Below, piece after piece: positions 33,867-42,378 of a DNA stretch of 53,438 bases. Source of the DNA: Corynebacterium sp. MSK297 (GTDB lineage: Bacteria > Actinomycetota > Actinomycetes > Mycobacteriales > Mycobacteriaceae); NCBI RefSeq assembly GCF_030232885.1, contig NZ_JASPGD010000012.1:1-53438 (forward strand), written 5' to 3'. Under the pieces are notes generated by a model. The model searched no databases, was not told the origin of the DNA, and was given only the letters and a program-made list of their open reading frames with translations. Made by a program: the position numbers and the translations under genes. The stretch's first letter is position 1. Each line of letters starts with the position of its first letter.

Positions 33867-34216
33867 TTATTTTCTACGTCTTCCGGCTTGACCTTTGGTT
33901 CTGGTTTGCTCTGAACTTTTCGGTCTGTGCCTTCCGGCGCAACGTTGATTAACTATATAAGCGTATTTAATGCAGTGCAAATCGCCAGTTCATAGGTGTT
34001 TTTTGGCGGTGTTTGTACCCTTCTTATCTACTGTGATGACTGTAACCTGCCAGCAGGGAATTATCCGGGGCTCCTTGTGGTTGCGGAGGGTAGCAACACC
34101 GATTCGTGCCGACTGACACCGATTGTCACCGATTGACGTCAATTGGTATCAATTGGACAGATTGACTGAATGAACGAAGATGCTGACCGAAAGAACGAAG
34201 AAAGGCCTAATAACGA
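33867..34216. promoter_or_regulatory. Non-coding region with repeat cluster upstream of an oxidoreductase gene
   Basis: No gene is supported. Around 34100-34160 the motifs CACCGATTG (repeated), CAATTGG (twice, separated by TAT) and the perfect palindrome ATTGACGTCAAT (34132-34143) are packed together about 60-100 nt before the oxidoreductase start. This looks like a regulator-binding array. The first part (33867-34090) presumably carries the tRNA-Asn promoter on the minus strand. Confidence 0.4.
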
Positions 34217-35599
34217 ATGAGTGAAAACATGAAGGTCGACGTTCTGGTTATTGGTTTCGGTAAAGCCGGTAAAACCATTGCGATGAACCGTGCCGCAGCA
34301 GGCGACCGGGTGGCTTTGGTGGAGCAATCCAGTGCGATGTATGGCGGAACCTGCATCAACATCGGTTGTGTGCCAACGAAAGCCCTTCTCACCGACGCAG
34401 AACGCCACCACGCCAAACCCACTGCTGATGACTCCACGGCTTTTACAGAAGCCATCCAGCGCCGCGGAACGCTGACGTCGAAGATGAACCAGGCGAACCT
34501 GGACCTGGCGGAAGGCAATGGCGTCATTGTAGTCGATGGCCACGCTAGCTTCATTAGCGAAAAGGCCGTGGAAGTCACCGGCGGCGACGAGCGCCTGGAG
34601 ATCACTGGCGAGACCGTCATTATCAACACCGGCGCAGAGCCCGTCGTCTTGCCGTTGCCAGGCGCCGACTTGGAGCGCGTCATCGACTCCACGGCAGCAC
34701 AGCAACTTGATGAGCGCCCGGATTCGCTGCTGATCGTTGGCGGCGGCCCGATCGGCATGGAATTTGCGACCTATTTCGCGAAATTCGGCACGAAGGTGAC
34801 CGTGGTCGATACCGTCGACAAGCCGTTCGCCAACTTTGACCGGGACATTGCAGATCACGTCGGCACGATCATGGATGATTTGGGCATCACCTGGGTTACA
34901 GGTGTGCAGGTCACTGAATTCCGCGAAAACGGTGCCGACGCAGTCACCACTGTTTGGAAAGACGACGACGGCAATGAACAGACTGCCGAGACTTCGCACG
35001 TGTTGGTTGCAGTTGGACGCAAACCGGCGACGAAGGATCTCGGTCTGGACAAAGCGGGCATTGAGCTGACTGAGCGGGGTGCGGTCGCCGTCGACAAGCA
35101 CCTGCGCACCAACGTCGAAGGCGTCTACGCTGCGGGCGACGTCAATGGTGGACCGCAATTTACCTATGTTTCGTTCGATGATCATCGCGTGATTCTGTCG
35201 GACCGTTGGGGCGATGGCTCGCGGACGACCGAGAACCGCGTGGTGCCAACGACGACGTTTATCGATCCGCCCTTGGCGACGGTTGGTTTGGGCGAAGAAG
35301 CTGCCCGCAAAGAAGTCGAGGGACGTGGGAATACGCTGGATGTTAAGGCTGCGGATATTAAGGACATTCCGATCATGCCGCGTCCGAAGATTCTGGGGAA
35401 GCCGGAAGGTCGCGCGAAGATCCTGGTGGAGCGTGAGACTGATCACATCGTCGGCGCAACCCTGCTGTGCGTGGATGCGCAAGAGCTGATCAACACGCTG
35501 GCATTGGCGATGTCTGCGGGTATTTCAGCAAGTACCGTCGGCAGTGGAATTTATACCCACCCAAGCTCAAGCGAGGTTTTCAACGCTTTGTTGGGGTAG
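34217..35599 (+). CDS. Pyridine nucleotide-disulfide oxidoreductase (RclA/mercuric-reductase-like)
   Basis: The 460-residue flavoprotein has an N-terminal FAD dinucleotide motif (VLVIGFGKAGKTIAM), the redox disulfide Cys46-x4-Cys51 in GGTCINIGCVPTK, the NAD(P) motif GGGPIG at 175-180, the second FAD motif VEGVYAAGDVNGGPQ and a C-terminal dimer interface with IYTHPSSSE, where HPTxSE is usual. This pattern fits the RclA-type branch, whose best-known member reduces hypothiocyanous acid, rather than lipoamide dehydrogenase. The substrate is not determined. The ATG at 34217 follows AAAGG at a good distance. A dense repeat cluster upstream suggests specific regulation, perhaps by a redox regulator. 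Confidence 0.85.
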   Translation: MSENMKVDVLVIGFGKAGKTIAMNRAAAGDRVALVEQSSAMYGGTCINIGCVPTKALLTDAERHHAKPTADDSTAFTEAIQRRGTLTSKMNQANLDLAEGNGVIVVDGHASFISEKAVEVTGGDERLEITGETVIINTGAEPVVLPLPGADLERVIDSTAAQQLDERPDSLLIVGGGPIGMEFATYFAKFGTKVTVVDTVDKPFANFDRDIADHVGTIMDDLGITWVTGVQVTEFRENGADAVTTVWKDDDGNEQTAETSHVLVAVGRKPATKDLGLDKAGIELTERGAVAVDKHLRTNVEGVYAAGDVNGGPQFTYVSFDDHRVILSDRWGDGSRTTENRVVPTTTFIDPPLATVGLGEEAARKEVEGRGNTLDVKAADIKDIPIMPRPKILGKPEGRAKILVERETDHIVGATLLCVDAQELINTLALAMSAGISASTVGSGIYTHPSSSEVFNALLG

Positions 35600-35709
35600 T
35601 GGCAGTTTACTCAGCCTTAACTTGAAAATGGGATTGTTTTGGCTGAAAAATTCTTGCTACTATCACTGAGGCATTACTACTTTCTGAAAAAAGAATGTGA
35701 GTCAGTGTA

Positions 35710-36327
35710 GTGAGTGAGCAAGGCCAATATCAATCAGGACAATTTGACGGCGCCCAGCCCCAAGCGAAGAAAAAACCGGGTTGCCTGAAAATCGGTGCGA
35801 TCATCTTAGGCGTCCTTGTCGTTCTGGGCATTCTGGTCACAGCGTTCGGTAGCGACGATGAGACCTCCAGCGAACAAAAAGCTGGAAATGACGCCGGGCA
35901 GACTGAATCGGCGTCGGCAGGCGCTGAGGAAGCTCCTGAAGAACCCGAGGCGGATGTTATCCGTGGTGTCGGAGATGTTTTCACCTCTAAGAAAGGCCTG
36001 GAAATTCGGGTCAATTCATTCGAGCAGCGTCAAGAAGATTTCCTTGGACCGTTCGTTTGTGCCAACGTGACGTACACCAATAACGGAGACGCAGAAGCAA
36101 AATTCCAGGGTTATTGGGACTGGAAGATTCACAACCCGCAGGGAGTGATTACCGATCCTGAGTTCACCACCGGTAATATGCTTGAATCCGGAAGCTTGGC
36201 TCCTGGAGGATCCGTCACCGGCGATGTCTGTGCGGATGATGCTGGACCAGGTGAGTATCGCCTGATTTTTGAACCGCAGCTCGACTTCTTCTCAACCGAT
36301 AAAGAAGAGTGGGTAGTAGGTTACTAG
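35710..36327 (+). CDS. Membrane-anchored DUF4352-like protein
   Basis: The 205-residue product has a polar N-terminus (MSEQGQYQSGQFDGAQPQAK), one membrane helix (IGAIILGVLVVLGILVTAF), an acidic Ala/Glu linker and a C-terminal beta domain (LEIRVNSFEQRQEDF, then VCANVTYTNNGDAEAK) that resembles DUF4352/telokin-like extracellular domains. Two cysteines (in FVCANV and GDVCADD) could form a disulfide outside the cell. The start is GTG. Function is unknown. A perfect 8-bp hairpin overlaps its stop codon. Confidence 0.7.
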   Translation: MSEQGQYQSGQFDGAQPQAKKKPGCLKIGAIILGVLVVLGILVTAFGSDDETSSEQKAGNDAGQTESASAGAEEAPEEPEADVIRGVGDVFTSKKGLEIRVNSFEQRQEDFLGPFVCANVTYTNNGDAEAKFQGYWDWKIHNPQGVITDPEFTTGNMLESGSLAPGGSVTGDVCADDAGPGEYRLIFEPQLDFFSTDKEEWVVGY

Positions 36328-36351
36328 ATGTTCACCCCTAGGCACATCTAG
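36324..36351 (+). terminator. Terminator-like hairpin after the DUF4352-like gene
   Basis: CTAGATGT (36324-36331) pairs perfectly with ACATCTAG (36344-36351) around a 12-nt loop. It overlaps the TAG stop. There is no T run, so termination would be weak or factor-assisted. Confidence 0.4.
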
Positions 36352-36371
36352 CTCTGGCTTGGTTAGTTGGT

Positions 36372-36412
36372 TATAGTGTGTTCTGGTGGCGGTCGATAAT
36401 CATGACCGCCAC
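36372..36412 (+). promoter_or_regulatory. tRNA-Met promoter box and 5'-leader hairpin
   Basis: TATAGT (36372-36377) is a likely -10 box. The perfect hairpin GTGGCGGTC/GACCGCCAC (36386-36394 and 36404-36412, 9-nt loop) would form the 5' end of the precursor transcript just before the tRNA, where it could guide 5' processing. Confidence 0.45.
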
Positions 36413-36421
36413 AGGGTAGAA

Positions 36422-36495
36422 GGGGCTATAGCTCAGTCGGTTAGAGCAGTGGACTCATAATCCATTGGTCGCGGGTTCGAGCCCCGCTGGCCCCA
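36422..36495 (+). tRNA. tRNA with CAT anticodon, probably tRNA-Met (elongator)
   Basis: The 74-nt cloverleaf has acceptor stem GGGGCTA/TGGCCCC (one G-U pair), D-arm AGCTCAGTCGGTTAGAGC, anticodon loop CTCATAA with anticodon CAT, and T-arm GCGGGTTCGAGCCCCGC. It lacks the unpaired first base and the three G-C anticodon-stem pairs of initiator tRNA, so it is an elongator Met or the lysidine-modified Ile tRNA. The discriminator is A and CCA is not encoded. Confidence 0.85.
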
Positions 36496-36673
36496 CAGAA
36501 TGGCATCAGTTGCGGCATAGTTGGCATTAGGGGTCGCAACGTGGTGGATATGCCGGCGGTATCTGTTCTGATTCAGGTGCCGTCGGCTGTTCTCATTTTC
36601 GCCCGGATTTCCCGGTTAGAGTTAGGCAGTCTATTTCCGCTAGCAAGCACGGTATTGCCAAAAGCTAAGGTTC

Positions 36674-37426
<753 letters not shown>

Positions 37427-37495
37427 CGTAAGGCCTTTCAATTATTTGCCAGGAACTTGAACAGAATACCCTAGAAAATAAAGAGAAAGTTACGT

Positions 37496-39025
37496 TTAGC
37501 TGATATCGGTGGACCAGGTGTGCACCGGCTCGCCGGACTTCTGATTGTCGATATAAGCGCTGAGCATGAGGGCGATGGCTTGCTGACGCAGCGTGCTATC
37601 CGGGCCGTCATGATCCCCGGCAGAAACATTGGCACCAGCCTCAGCCCTCAGCGCAGCGGTCACATTATCGAGTGCTGCTAGTTGCCAGGTTGCGCCATTT
37701 TGTCGGTTCCGTGCACGCCCTTCGATGATCCCCAGATGCTTCTGAATCAGCGCCGGAGCCACCTCGAGTTGCTTCAAGCCCTGCTCAGCTTGCTCCAACA
37801 AGTGATCGGTTACCAATTCGGCGACGGGGATAGTTCCCAACGTCGGCCAGGTCATGTTTCCATGGATGCCATCGCGGGCACCGGCGAAGAAGTTGTTCGC
37901 CGCATCCTCGAAAGACAAACGCGACCACACAGGTCGTGTCTGGCCGACGAGGAAGTTCACTAGGCCGTAGTAAAAAGCAGCATCGGCAACGATGTCCGCC
38001 ACGGTGGGGCCAGCGGGCAACAGGCGGTTTTCCACGCGGATATGGGACAGCTCCGTGTTCGGATCATAAATTGGGCGGTTCCAGCGCCAGATGGTGCCGT
38101 TTTGCATATTCAGGTAGTGCAAACCAGGTTTGCTATCGGTGACTATCGGAGTGCCGGATTCCACGCGATCTTCAGGTAGCAATGGCGAAAAGTAGCGCAC
38201 GTTTTCTTCGAAGAGATCGAAAGCACTGGTTATCCAGCGTTCGCCGAACCACACGCGCGGGCGTACACCTTGCGTCACCAATTCCGGGGTTCGGGTATCG
38301 ATGGATTGCTGGAAGACAGGGACGCGGGACTCATGCCAGAGTTTGTGCCCGGCGAAAAGCGGGGAATTCGCGCTCAGCGCGGTTTGCACACCCGCGATGG
38401 CTTGCGAGGCATTCCACGCGGCCGCGAAATGGTTCGGGGAAACCTGCAGGTGTAGCTGGATCGACGTGCACGTGGATTCCGGGGCGATATCGTCAAAACC
38501 ATGCTGGTATCTCTCCTGGCCTTCCAGCTCAATATGGACGAGCTCGCCGCGTGATTCCATCACAGAATTCGACAGCGCCTTGTAGCGGTTCTCGGAGGTC
38601 ATCCAGGCTGGATCTTCTAGAAACTCCGTGGTTACGCTGGGAAGCGTACCGATCATGGCGACCTCCGCATCAGCCTTGTTCGCGGCCGCGCGCACAGTGT
38701 TGAGCCGCTGGTTTAGCCCGTCTTCCAGGTCTTGCAAGCCGGTGCCAGAAATCGATAGTGGAGGGTGGTTCATCTCCACGTTATAGGCGCCGATTTCCGA
38801 CTGGTATTCGTCGTCAAGCGCAGCCAATACGTCGCCGTTGCATGTCTTGGGCTGCATATTCTTGTCGACGAGATTGAGCTCGAGTTCCAGCCCGATGGTG
38901 CCCTGATCGATGAATTCGGCCTGTTGCAAATGGCGGTCGAAGACCTCGAGATCGTCGATCAAACGTTGGCGGTAGCGCGTGCGCTGGCGCGGTGTATAGG
39001 ACTCGGTACTGACTGCATCACCCAT
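37496..39025 (-). CDS. Glutamate-cysteine ligase family (GCS2) protein
   Basis: The 509-residue product resembles the GCS2 family, which joins glutamate and cysteine. Recognisable segments are TIGLELELNLVDKNMQPKTC, IGAYNVEMNHPPLSISGTGL, TSIQLHLQVSPN (a substrate-binding strand) and SHIRVENRLLPAGPTVADIV. Corynebacteria use mycothiol and not glutathione, so the product may feed ergothioneine synthesis (EgtA-like) or another gamma-glutamyl reaction; no other thiol genes are seen beside it. The ATG at 39025 is supported by a TATACT box 8 nt upstream; three extra N-terminal codons from a TTG are less likely. Confidence 0.8.
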   Translation of the reverse strand: MGDAVSTESYTPRQRTRYRQRLIDDLEVFDRHLQQAEFIDQGTIGLELELNLVDKNMQPKTCNGDVLAALDDEYQSEIGAYNVEMNHPPLSISGTGLQDLEDGLNQRLNTVRAAANKADAEVAMIGTLPSVTTEFLEDPAWMTSENRYKALSNSVMESRGELVHIELEGQERYQHGFDDIAPESTCTSIQLHLQVSPNHFAAAWNASQAIAGVQTALSANSPLFAGHKLWHESRVPVFQQSIDTRTPELVTQGVRPRVWFGERWITSAFDLFEENVRYFSPLLPEDRVESGTPIVTDSKPGLHYLNMQNGTIWRWNRPIYDPNTELSHIRVENRLLPAGPTVADIVADAAFYYGLVNFLVGQTRPVWSRLSFEDAANNFFAGARDGIHGNMTWPTLGTIPVAELVTDHLLEQAEQGLKQLEVAPALIQKHLGIIEGRARNRQNGATWQLAALDNVTAALRAEAGANVSAGDHDGPDSTLRQQAIALMLSAYIDNQKSGEPVHTWSTDIS

Positions 39026-39033
39026 GCTGGCCA

Positions 39034-39039
39034 AGTATA
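39034..39039 (-). promoter_or_regulatory. Leaderless -10 box TATACT of the GCS2-family gene
   Basis: TATACT on the minus strand ends 8 nt before the ATG at 39025. No ribosome-binding site is present. Confidence 0.5.
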
Positions 39040-39105
39040 GACCGGCGTGTGCTGGGGATTCCGACTTTTATGCAGTGCCGGGACGGGCGAGGTGGAATGG
39101 GGCGA

Positions 39106-39152
39106 CTTTATACTTCTTTATACTTTCGGCCAATTTATAAATAAGTATAAAG
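39106..39152. repeat. CTTTATACTT operator-like array
   Basis: The decamer CTTTATACTT occurs twice in direct tandem (39106-39115 and 39116-39125) and once inverted as AAGTATAAAG (39143-39152). The inverted copy is 9 nt before the ATG of a possible 20-residue ORF. The AT-rich block stands out in the local base composition. Confidence 0.6.
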
Positions 39153-39161
39153 TGGGGCCTG

Positions 39162-39224
39162 ATGTCTTTTACGGCGCCTGGTTTCGGGGACTATATCCGC
39201 AAGCTGATCGGCGCCGATGAATAA
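39162..39224 (+). CDS. Possible 20-residue peptide behind the operator-like array
   Basis: The frame ATG 39162 to TAA 39224 encodes MSFTAPGFGDYIRKLIGADE, which could form an amphipathic helix with both basic and acidic residues. A TATAAA box (within the AAGTATAAAG arm) lies 10 nt upstream and a GTGGGG run sits 4 nt before the ATG. No homologue is known to me. It could be a real micro-protein, a leader peptide or chance. Confidence 0.2.
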   Translation: MSFTAPGFGDYIRKLIGADE

Positions 39225-39251
39225 AATCCGCCCAAAGTAGGTCGACGTTCG

Positions 39252-39761
39252 CTATATCCGCATCCCGGCGACATAAGTGGCTTGCGCGAGGTGCGCGGTG
39301 GCGTCGTCAATAATTGACACCAAGCGGGTGCCGCGGCTGATCGGTTGGCCTTCATATTCGGCGATGATGTCACCGAGATCATTATCAGCGAGGCTGCCGC
39401 AGTAGGCGGCTAATGCATCGAGCGTTGCAGCTACATAGCTGCGCAGATGCTCGAAGTCTGCAGCATCCTGGAGCTGGATCTTCGCGGCATCGTCGGCAGA
39501 ATGCCCATAACCCAGGCTGTCGCCGGCGTCGCCAAGCGCCAGGGCAGCCCGGCACTGGTTGGAATACCACAGCTCGTCGTCGCCGGTAAGGGCCGACAGC
39601 TGTACATCAATCTCGCGTCCGGTGTGCCAGAGCAACCAGGCGATGGAATTGGGGTGCCCCTCCGGATGTTGGTTGAGCTGCTCGGTACTAAGGACGGGTA
39701 GTGCGGTGAGCACGTCTTTCGGGCGGGCTGCGAAGTCAAGCAGTACGTCGATTCCGTTCAT
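39252..39761 (-). CDS. DinB/DUF664-like protein
   Basis: The 169-residue product starts MNGIDVLLDFAARPKDVLTA and has the four-helix pattern of the DinB/YfiT superfamily, with a metal-type His in SIAWLLWHTGREIDVQLSAL and a second near the C-terminus (DDATAHLAQATYVAG). Actinobacterial members are often thiol-dependent S-transferases that use mycothiol. The ATG at 39761 is supported by a TACGAT box 7 nt upstream; a longer start at 39782 would precede that box. The gene stands alone. Confidence 0.75.
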   Translation of the reverse strand: MNGIDVLLDFAARPKDVLTALPVLSTEQLNQHPEGHPNSIAWLLWHTGREIDVQLSALTGDDELWYSNQCRAALALGDAGDSLGYGHSADDAAKIQLQDAADFEHLRSYVAATLDALAAYCGSLADNDLGDIIAEYEGQPISRGTRLVSIIDDATAHLAQATYVAGMRI

Positions 39762-39768
39762 GCGCCCC

Positions 39769-39774
39769 ATCGTA
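39769..39774 (-). promoter_or_regulatory. Leaderless -10 box TACGAT of the DinB-like gene
   Basis: TACGAT on the minus strand ends 7 nt before the ATG at 39761, selecting that start. Confidence 0.45.
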
Positions 39775-40056
39775 GTGCTCACTAGTTATCGCGGCAGCAA
39801 CTCCGCAATGCCTGGGCAAAGCGAGACCGGGGGGCGGTGGCGATGGTGGTGAGGGGAGCGGTGGGTGTTTTTCACAAGCCACAGGCTACGGAGCTAATTT
39901 TGACTTGTAGCGCGCAGTAGAAATGCTTTCTCGTGTTTTTCCTTGCTCTGGCGAAGTAAAACGAGGATTGATACTGTGAGGTCAGTCAATTTCTATGGGG
40001 GAGGGAATTTGCCGTTCATGTGTGGAACTGAACTGGCGGCAAACAAAGATTAGGAT

Positions 40057-40584
40057 ATGAAGCATGAAGATGATCCGCAAAATTCTCGACGACGTGACGA
40101 AGATTCACACGTTGCAAACTCCGCGGGTGGAGCAGGCAGCTCGCGAGATGCACTTGAGGTCAGCGACCAGAACTCAGCGCGCCTTTGGCCGAGTCGGGGG
40201 ACGGATCAATTACCAGATGAGCAGGTACTCACAGGAACTGGAAGATTCGCGGCGGTAGCTTTCCACGGCCCAATTCCGCCGCCTTCGGTAATCGAGGACT
40301 ACAACCGGATATCTGAGGGTGCTGGTAGTCAGATTCTCAGAGACGCCCATGAAGACGCGGTGCAAGACAGAGAAGTCAGTAGAAAATCTTTTGAGTTTGC
40401 GATTTTTGAGTCTAAGGTGAGACTTGTTGCAGCGGTAATGCTGCCTCTAATTGCTTTCTTGTTCATCTCCTTATTTTTATTTTTCCTGGAGCCACCGGAA
40501 TCATTAGTCGGTGCAGGGGTTGCAGGCATTGGCGGGATTACGCCGTTAGTTCATGCGCTACTCAATCGAGGCAAACATGAATGA
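40057..40584 (+). CDS. DUF2335-type membrane protein
   Basis: The 175-residue product has a hydrophilic, low-complexity N-terminus (about residues 1-67), then the conserved segment FHGPIPPPSVIEDYNRISEG and SQILRDAHEDAVQDRE, and two C-terminal membrane helices (VRLVAAVMLPLIAFLFISLF and GVAGIGGITPLVHALL). This is the DUF2335 pattern, function unknown. The start is doubtful: a TAGGAT box touches the ATG at 40057, so transcription would begin inside the first codons, and a different frame starting at ATG 40064 has ideal leaderless spacing and ends exactly where the conserved segment begins. The true N-terminus may be further downstream or reached by a frameshift. Confidence 0.65.
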   Translation: MKHEDDPQNSRRRDEDSHVANSAGGAGSSRDALEVSDQNSARLWPSRGTDQLPDEQVLTGTGRFAAVAFHGPIPPPSVIEDYNRISEGAGSQILRDAHEDAVQDREVSRKSFEFAIFESKVRLVAAVMLPLIAFLFISLFLFFLEPPESLVGAGVAGIGGITPLVHALLNRGKHE

Positions 40585-40666
40585 GAACCTTGGTTTTTGC
40601 TTCGATTGAACTTACTAGGGAATGCTTTACGTAACCCCTACGCCACCAGACAGGCGGCAATAACCC

Positions 40667-42031
40667 CTATGCCAGCATTCCCGTTGCAAAGGCGATACCC
40701 ACGATAATTACGGAGAATACCCACGCGATCGGGAAGGCCAGCTTCAGGTAGCGGCCCATCTGCGCGTTTGCCAGGCCGAGTGCCAGCCATAATGCTGGGG
40801 AGAACGGCGAGACGAACGTACCAATCACATTGCCCAGAATCAGCGCGCTGGCAGCACCTAGGCCGGAAATATCGTAGGCGGCGACGGTTTCTTGCACGAT
40901 TGGCAGCACCGAGAAGTAATACGCATCAGTCGAGGTCAACAGGTCCAGCGGCACGCCCAGCATGCCGACGGCAACGTGCAGGTACGGCCCGGCGGCTTCC
41001 GGCAGCACGTTAATCAGGGACAGCGCGATGGCTTCCAGCATCCCGGTTTCGTTCAGCACGCCCAGGAACATCGCGGCGGCGATAATGATTCCGGCCATCG
41101 ACAGCGCATTTGGTGCGTGCCGCTTCAGCGCATCGGCCTGCTCTGCCTGCGAGGTGAAGTTGATGATCAACGCTAGCGTGGCGGCAATGAGGAACGTCGG
41201 TGCAGGAGGCAACAGCCCTGCCAGCAACACCACCAGCGCGGCCACAACTACCAGCACGTTAAGCACCGTCGGCACGGTGCCGGAGCGGAATTTGTAGCCT
41301 TGTTCGAGTTGTTTTTCGCGTTGCTTCTGCTCAAATTCGTCGGCAATCGCGTGCACGTCAATGCTGTCAGTGGCGGGAAGCTCACCAGCAGCCTGCAGCG
41401 CGCTAATCCGGCGCTTTTCCCGTATACCCAGCGCAAAAGCGATGGCCACCACGAACAACAACGCCAGCCCTTGCATCGGGATCAGGTGCATCCAAACTGT
41501 GTTCGTGTCTTGTGAGATCACCGCACCCGCGCGCCCCAGCGGCCCGCCCCATGGCACCATGTTCATCACGGAAGCCGCCAGCGCGACGATGGTCAGCAGC
41601 ACATACCGCGACATATGCAGCGCCTGATAGAGCGGCAGCAGCGCGGGGATTGTGAGCAAAAACGTCGTCGAGCCTGAACCGTCTAGGTGTGCAACCACAC
41701 CAATGAGCCCCGTGCCGACGGCTACTGCCACCACGTTTCCGCGCGTGGTTTTGATCAGCGTGCGGATGATCGGAGTGAACAGCCCGACGTCTTGCAGGAT
41801 GCCGAAGAAGATGATCGCGAAGATGAACATCACGACGACCTTCATCACTGAACCCAGGCCCTCTTCGAAGAACGTCGAGAGATCTTCCAGCCCAAACCCG
41901 GTGATAAACGCACCGATGACTGGCACCAGTGTCATCGGAATCAACGGGTGGGTTTTGCCGCGGATCAAAATACCGACGGTGGTGCCTACAATAAGCAGAC
42001 CCATGAGGGTCAGGCCGAGTTCTGATTGCAT
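40667..42031 (-). CDS. CitMHS-family citrate/metal transporter
   Basis: The 454-residue protein has 11-12 predicted membrane helices and the CitMHS patterns GVVAHLDGSGSTTFLLTIPA, SVMNMVPWGGPLGRAGAVIS and a C-terminal GNVIGTFVSPFSPALWLALG. This family takes up citrate, often as a complex with Mg2+ or Ca2+, in symport with protons. The substrate is inferred. A TAATCT box 6 nt before the ATG marks a leaderless transcript. No two-component citrate sensor lies next to it. Confidence 0.85.
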   Translation of the reverse strand: MQSELGLTLMGLLIVGTTVGILIRGKTHPLIPMTLVPVIGAFITGFGLEDLSTFFEEGLGSVMKVVVMFIFAIIFFGILQDVGLFTPIIRTLIKTTRGNVVAVAVGTGLIGVVAHLDGSGSTTFLLTIPALLPLYQALHMSRYVLLTIVALAASVMNMVPWGGPLGRAGAVISQDTNTVWMHLIPMQGLALLFVVAIAFALGIREKRRISALQAAGELPATDSIDVHAIADEFEQKQREKQLEQGYKFRSGTVPTVLNVLVVVAALVVLLAGLLPPAPTFLIAATLALIINFTSQAEQADALKRHAPNALSMAGIIIAAAMFLGVLNETGMLEAIALSLINVLPEAAGPYLHVAVGMLGVPLDLLTSTDAYYFSVLPIVQETVAAYDISGLGAASALILGNVIGTFVSPFSPALWLALGLANAQMGRYLKLAFPIAWVFSVIIVGIAFATGMLA

Positions 42032-42037
42032 GGCATC

Positions 42038-42043
42038 AGATTA
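42038..42043 (-). promoter_or_regulatory. Leaderless -10 box TAATCT of the CitMHS gene
   Basis: TAATCT on the minus strand ends 6 nt before the ATG at 42031. Confidence 0.5.
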
Positions 42044-42131
42044 GCGGGTCTGAAGTGCACACCACATTTCACGGACAAGAAAGATTCATGTCAGCCGCGC
42101 AAGATTAAAATCGATAGTGAATTCGTATCTA

Positions 42132-42160
42132 TTGCAGTGCATGTGATGCTTTAGTAGAAT
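42132..42160 (+). promoter_or_regulatory. Sigma-A-type promoter of a possible small RNA
   Basis: TTGCAG (42132-42137) and TAGAAT (42155-42160) are separated by exactly 17 nt. This is the best -35/-10 pair in the region and does not directly precede a gene, since the next gene has its own leaderless promoter 200 nt downstream. Confidence 0.55.
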
Positions 42161-42166
42161 GAAGGC

Positions 42167-42290
42167 AACATGACCGGTTCCGCTGCCCACTTTGATGTGG
42201 GAGCCCAGGGCCGGTCTTTGTCATAGGCAGGAGCTAGGGGTGGAGCGGGCCTGCCCCCGACGTGTCCACTTTCCGGGGGCAGGCTGAGAG
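42167..42290 (+). ncRNA. Candidate structured small RNA or leader
   Basis: The predicted transcript begins with nested hairpins: GACCGG (42172-42177) pairs with CCGGTC (42211-42216), enclosing CCCAC-TTTGAT-GTGGG. It ends with the perfect 11-bp stem GCCTGCCCCCG/CGGGGGCAGGC (42249-42259 and 42274-42284, 14-nt loop). A short frame (ATG 42170 to TAG 42226, 18 codons) overlaps the first hairpin and could be a leader peptide. There is no T run after the last stem. No known RNA family fits convincingly. Confidence 0.35.
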
Positions 42291-42366
42291 CTGGGTTGAT
42301 GCCGTGGTCGGCGGTGGATTAGTTTGGTGTGACGGGATAGGCCACGAAATTGCCGCCACACCGGAG

Positions 42367-42372
42367 TAGTCT
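42367..42372 (+). promoter_or_regulatory. Leaderless -10 box TAGTCT of the hydrolase-OsmC gene
   Basis: TAGTCT ends 6 nt before the ATG at 42379; no ribosome-binding site is present. Confidence 0.5.
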
Positions 42373-42378
42373 GGCGCT

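Noticed and set aside
36422..36495. tRNA-Ile with lysidine (CAT read as k2CAT)
   Set aside because: Not excluded, but the overall sequence looks more like elongator tRNA-Met; only identity elements or modification data would decide.
42225..42350. Possible TPP riboswitch, because GGGGTG, a stem and CTGAGAG occur in order
   Set aside because: The ACCC that must pair with the GGGGT and the GAACCTGAT segment are absent, and the next gene is a leaderless hydrolase-OsmC gene with no thiamine link.
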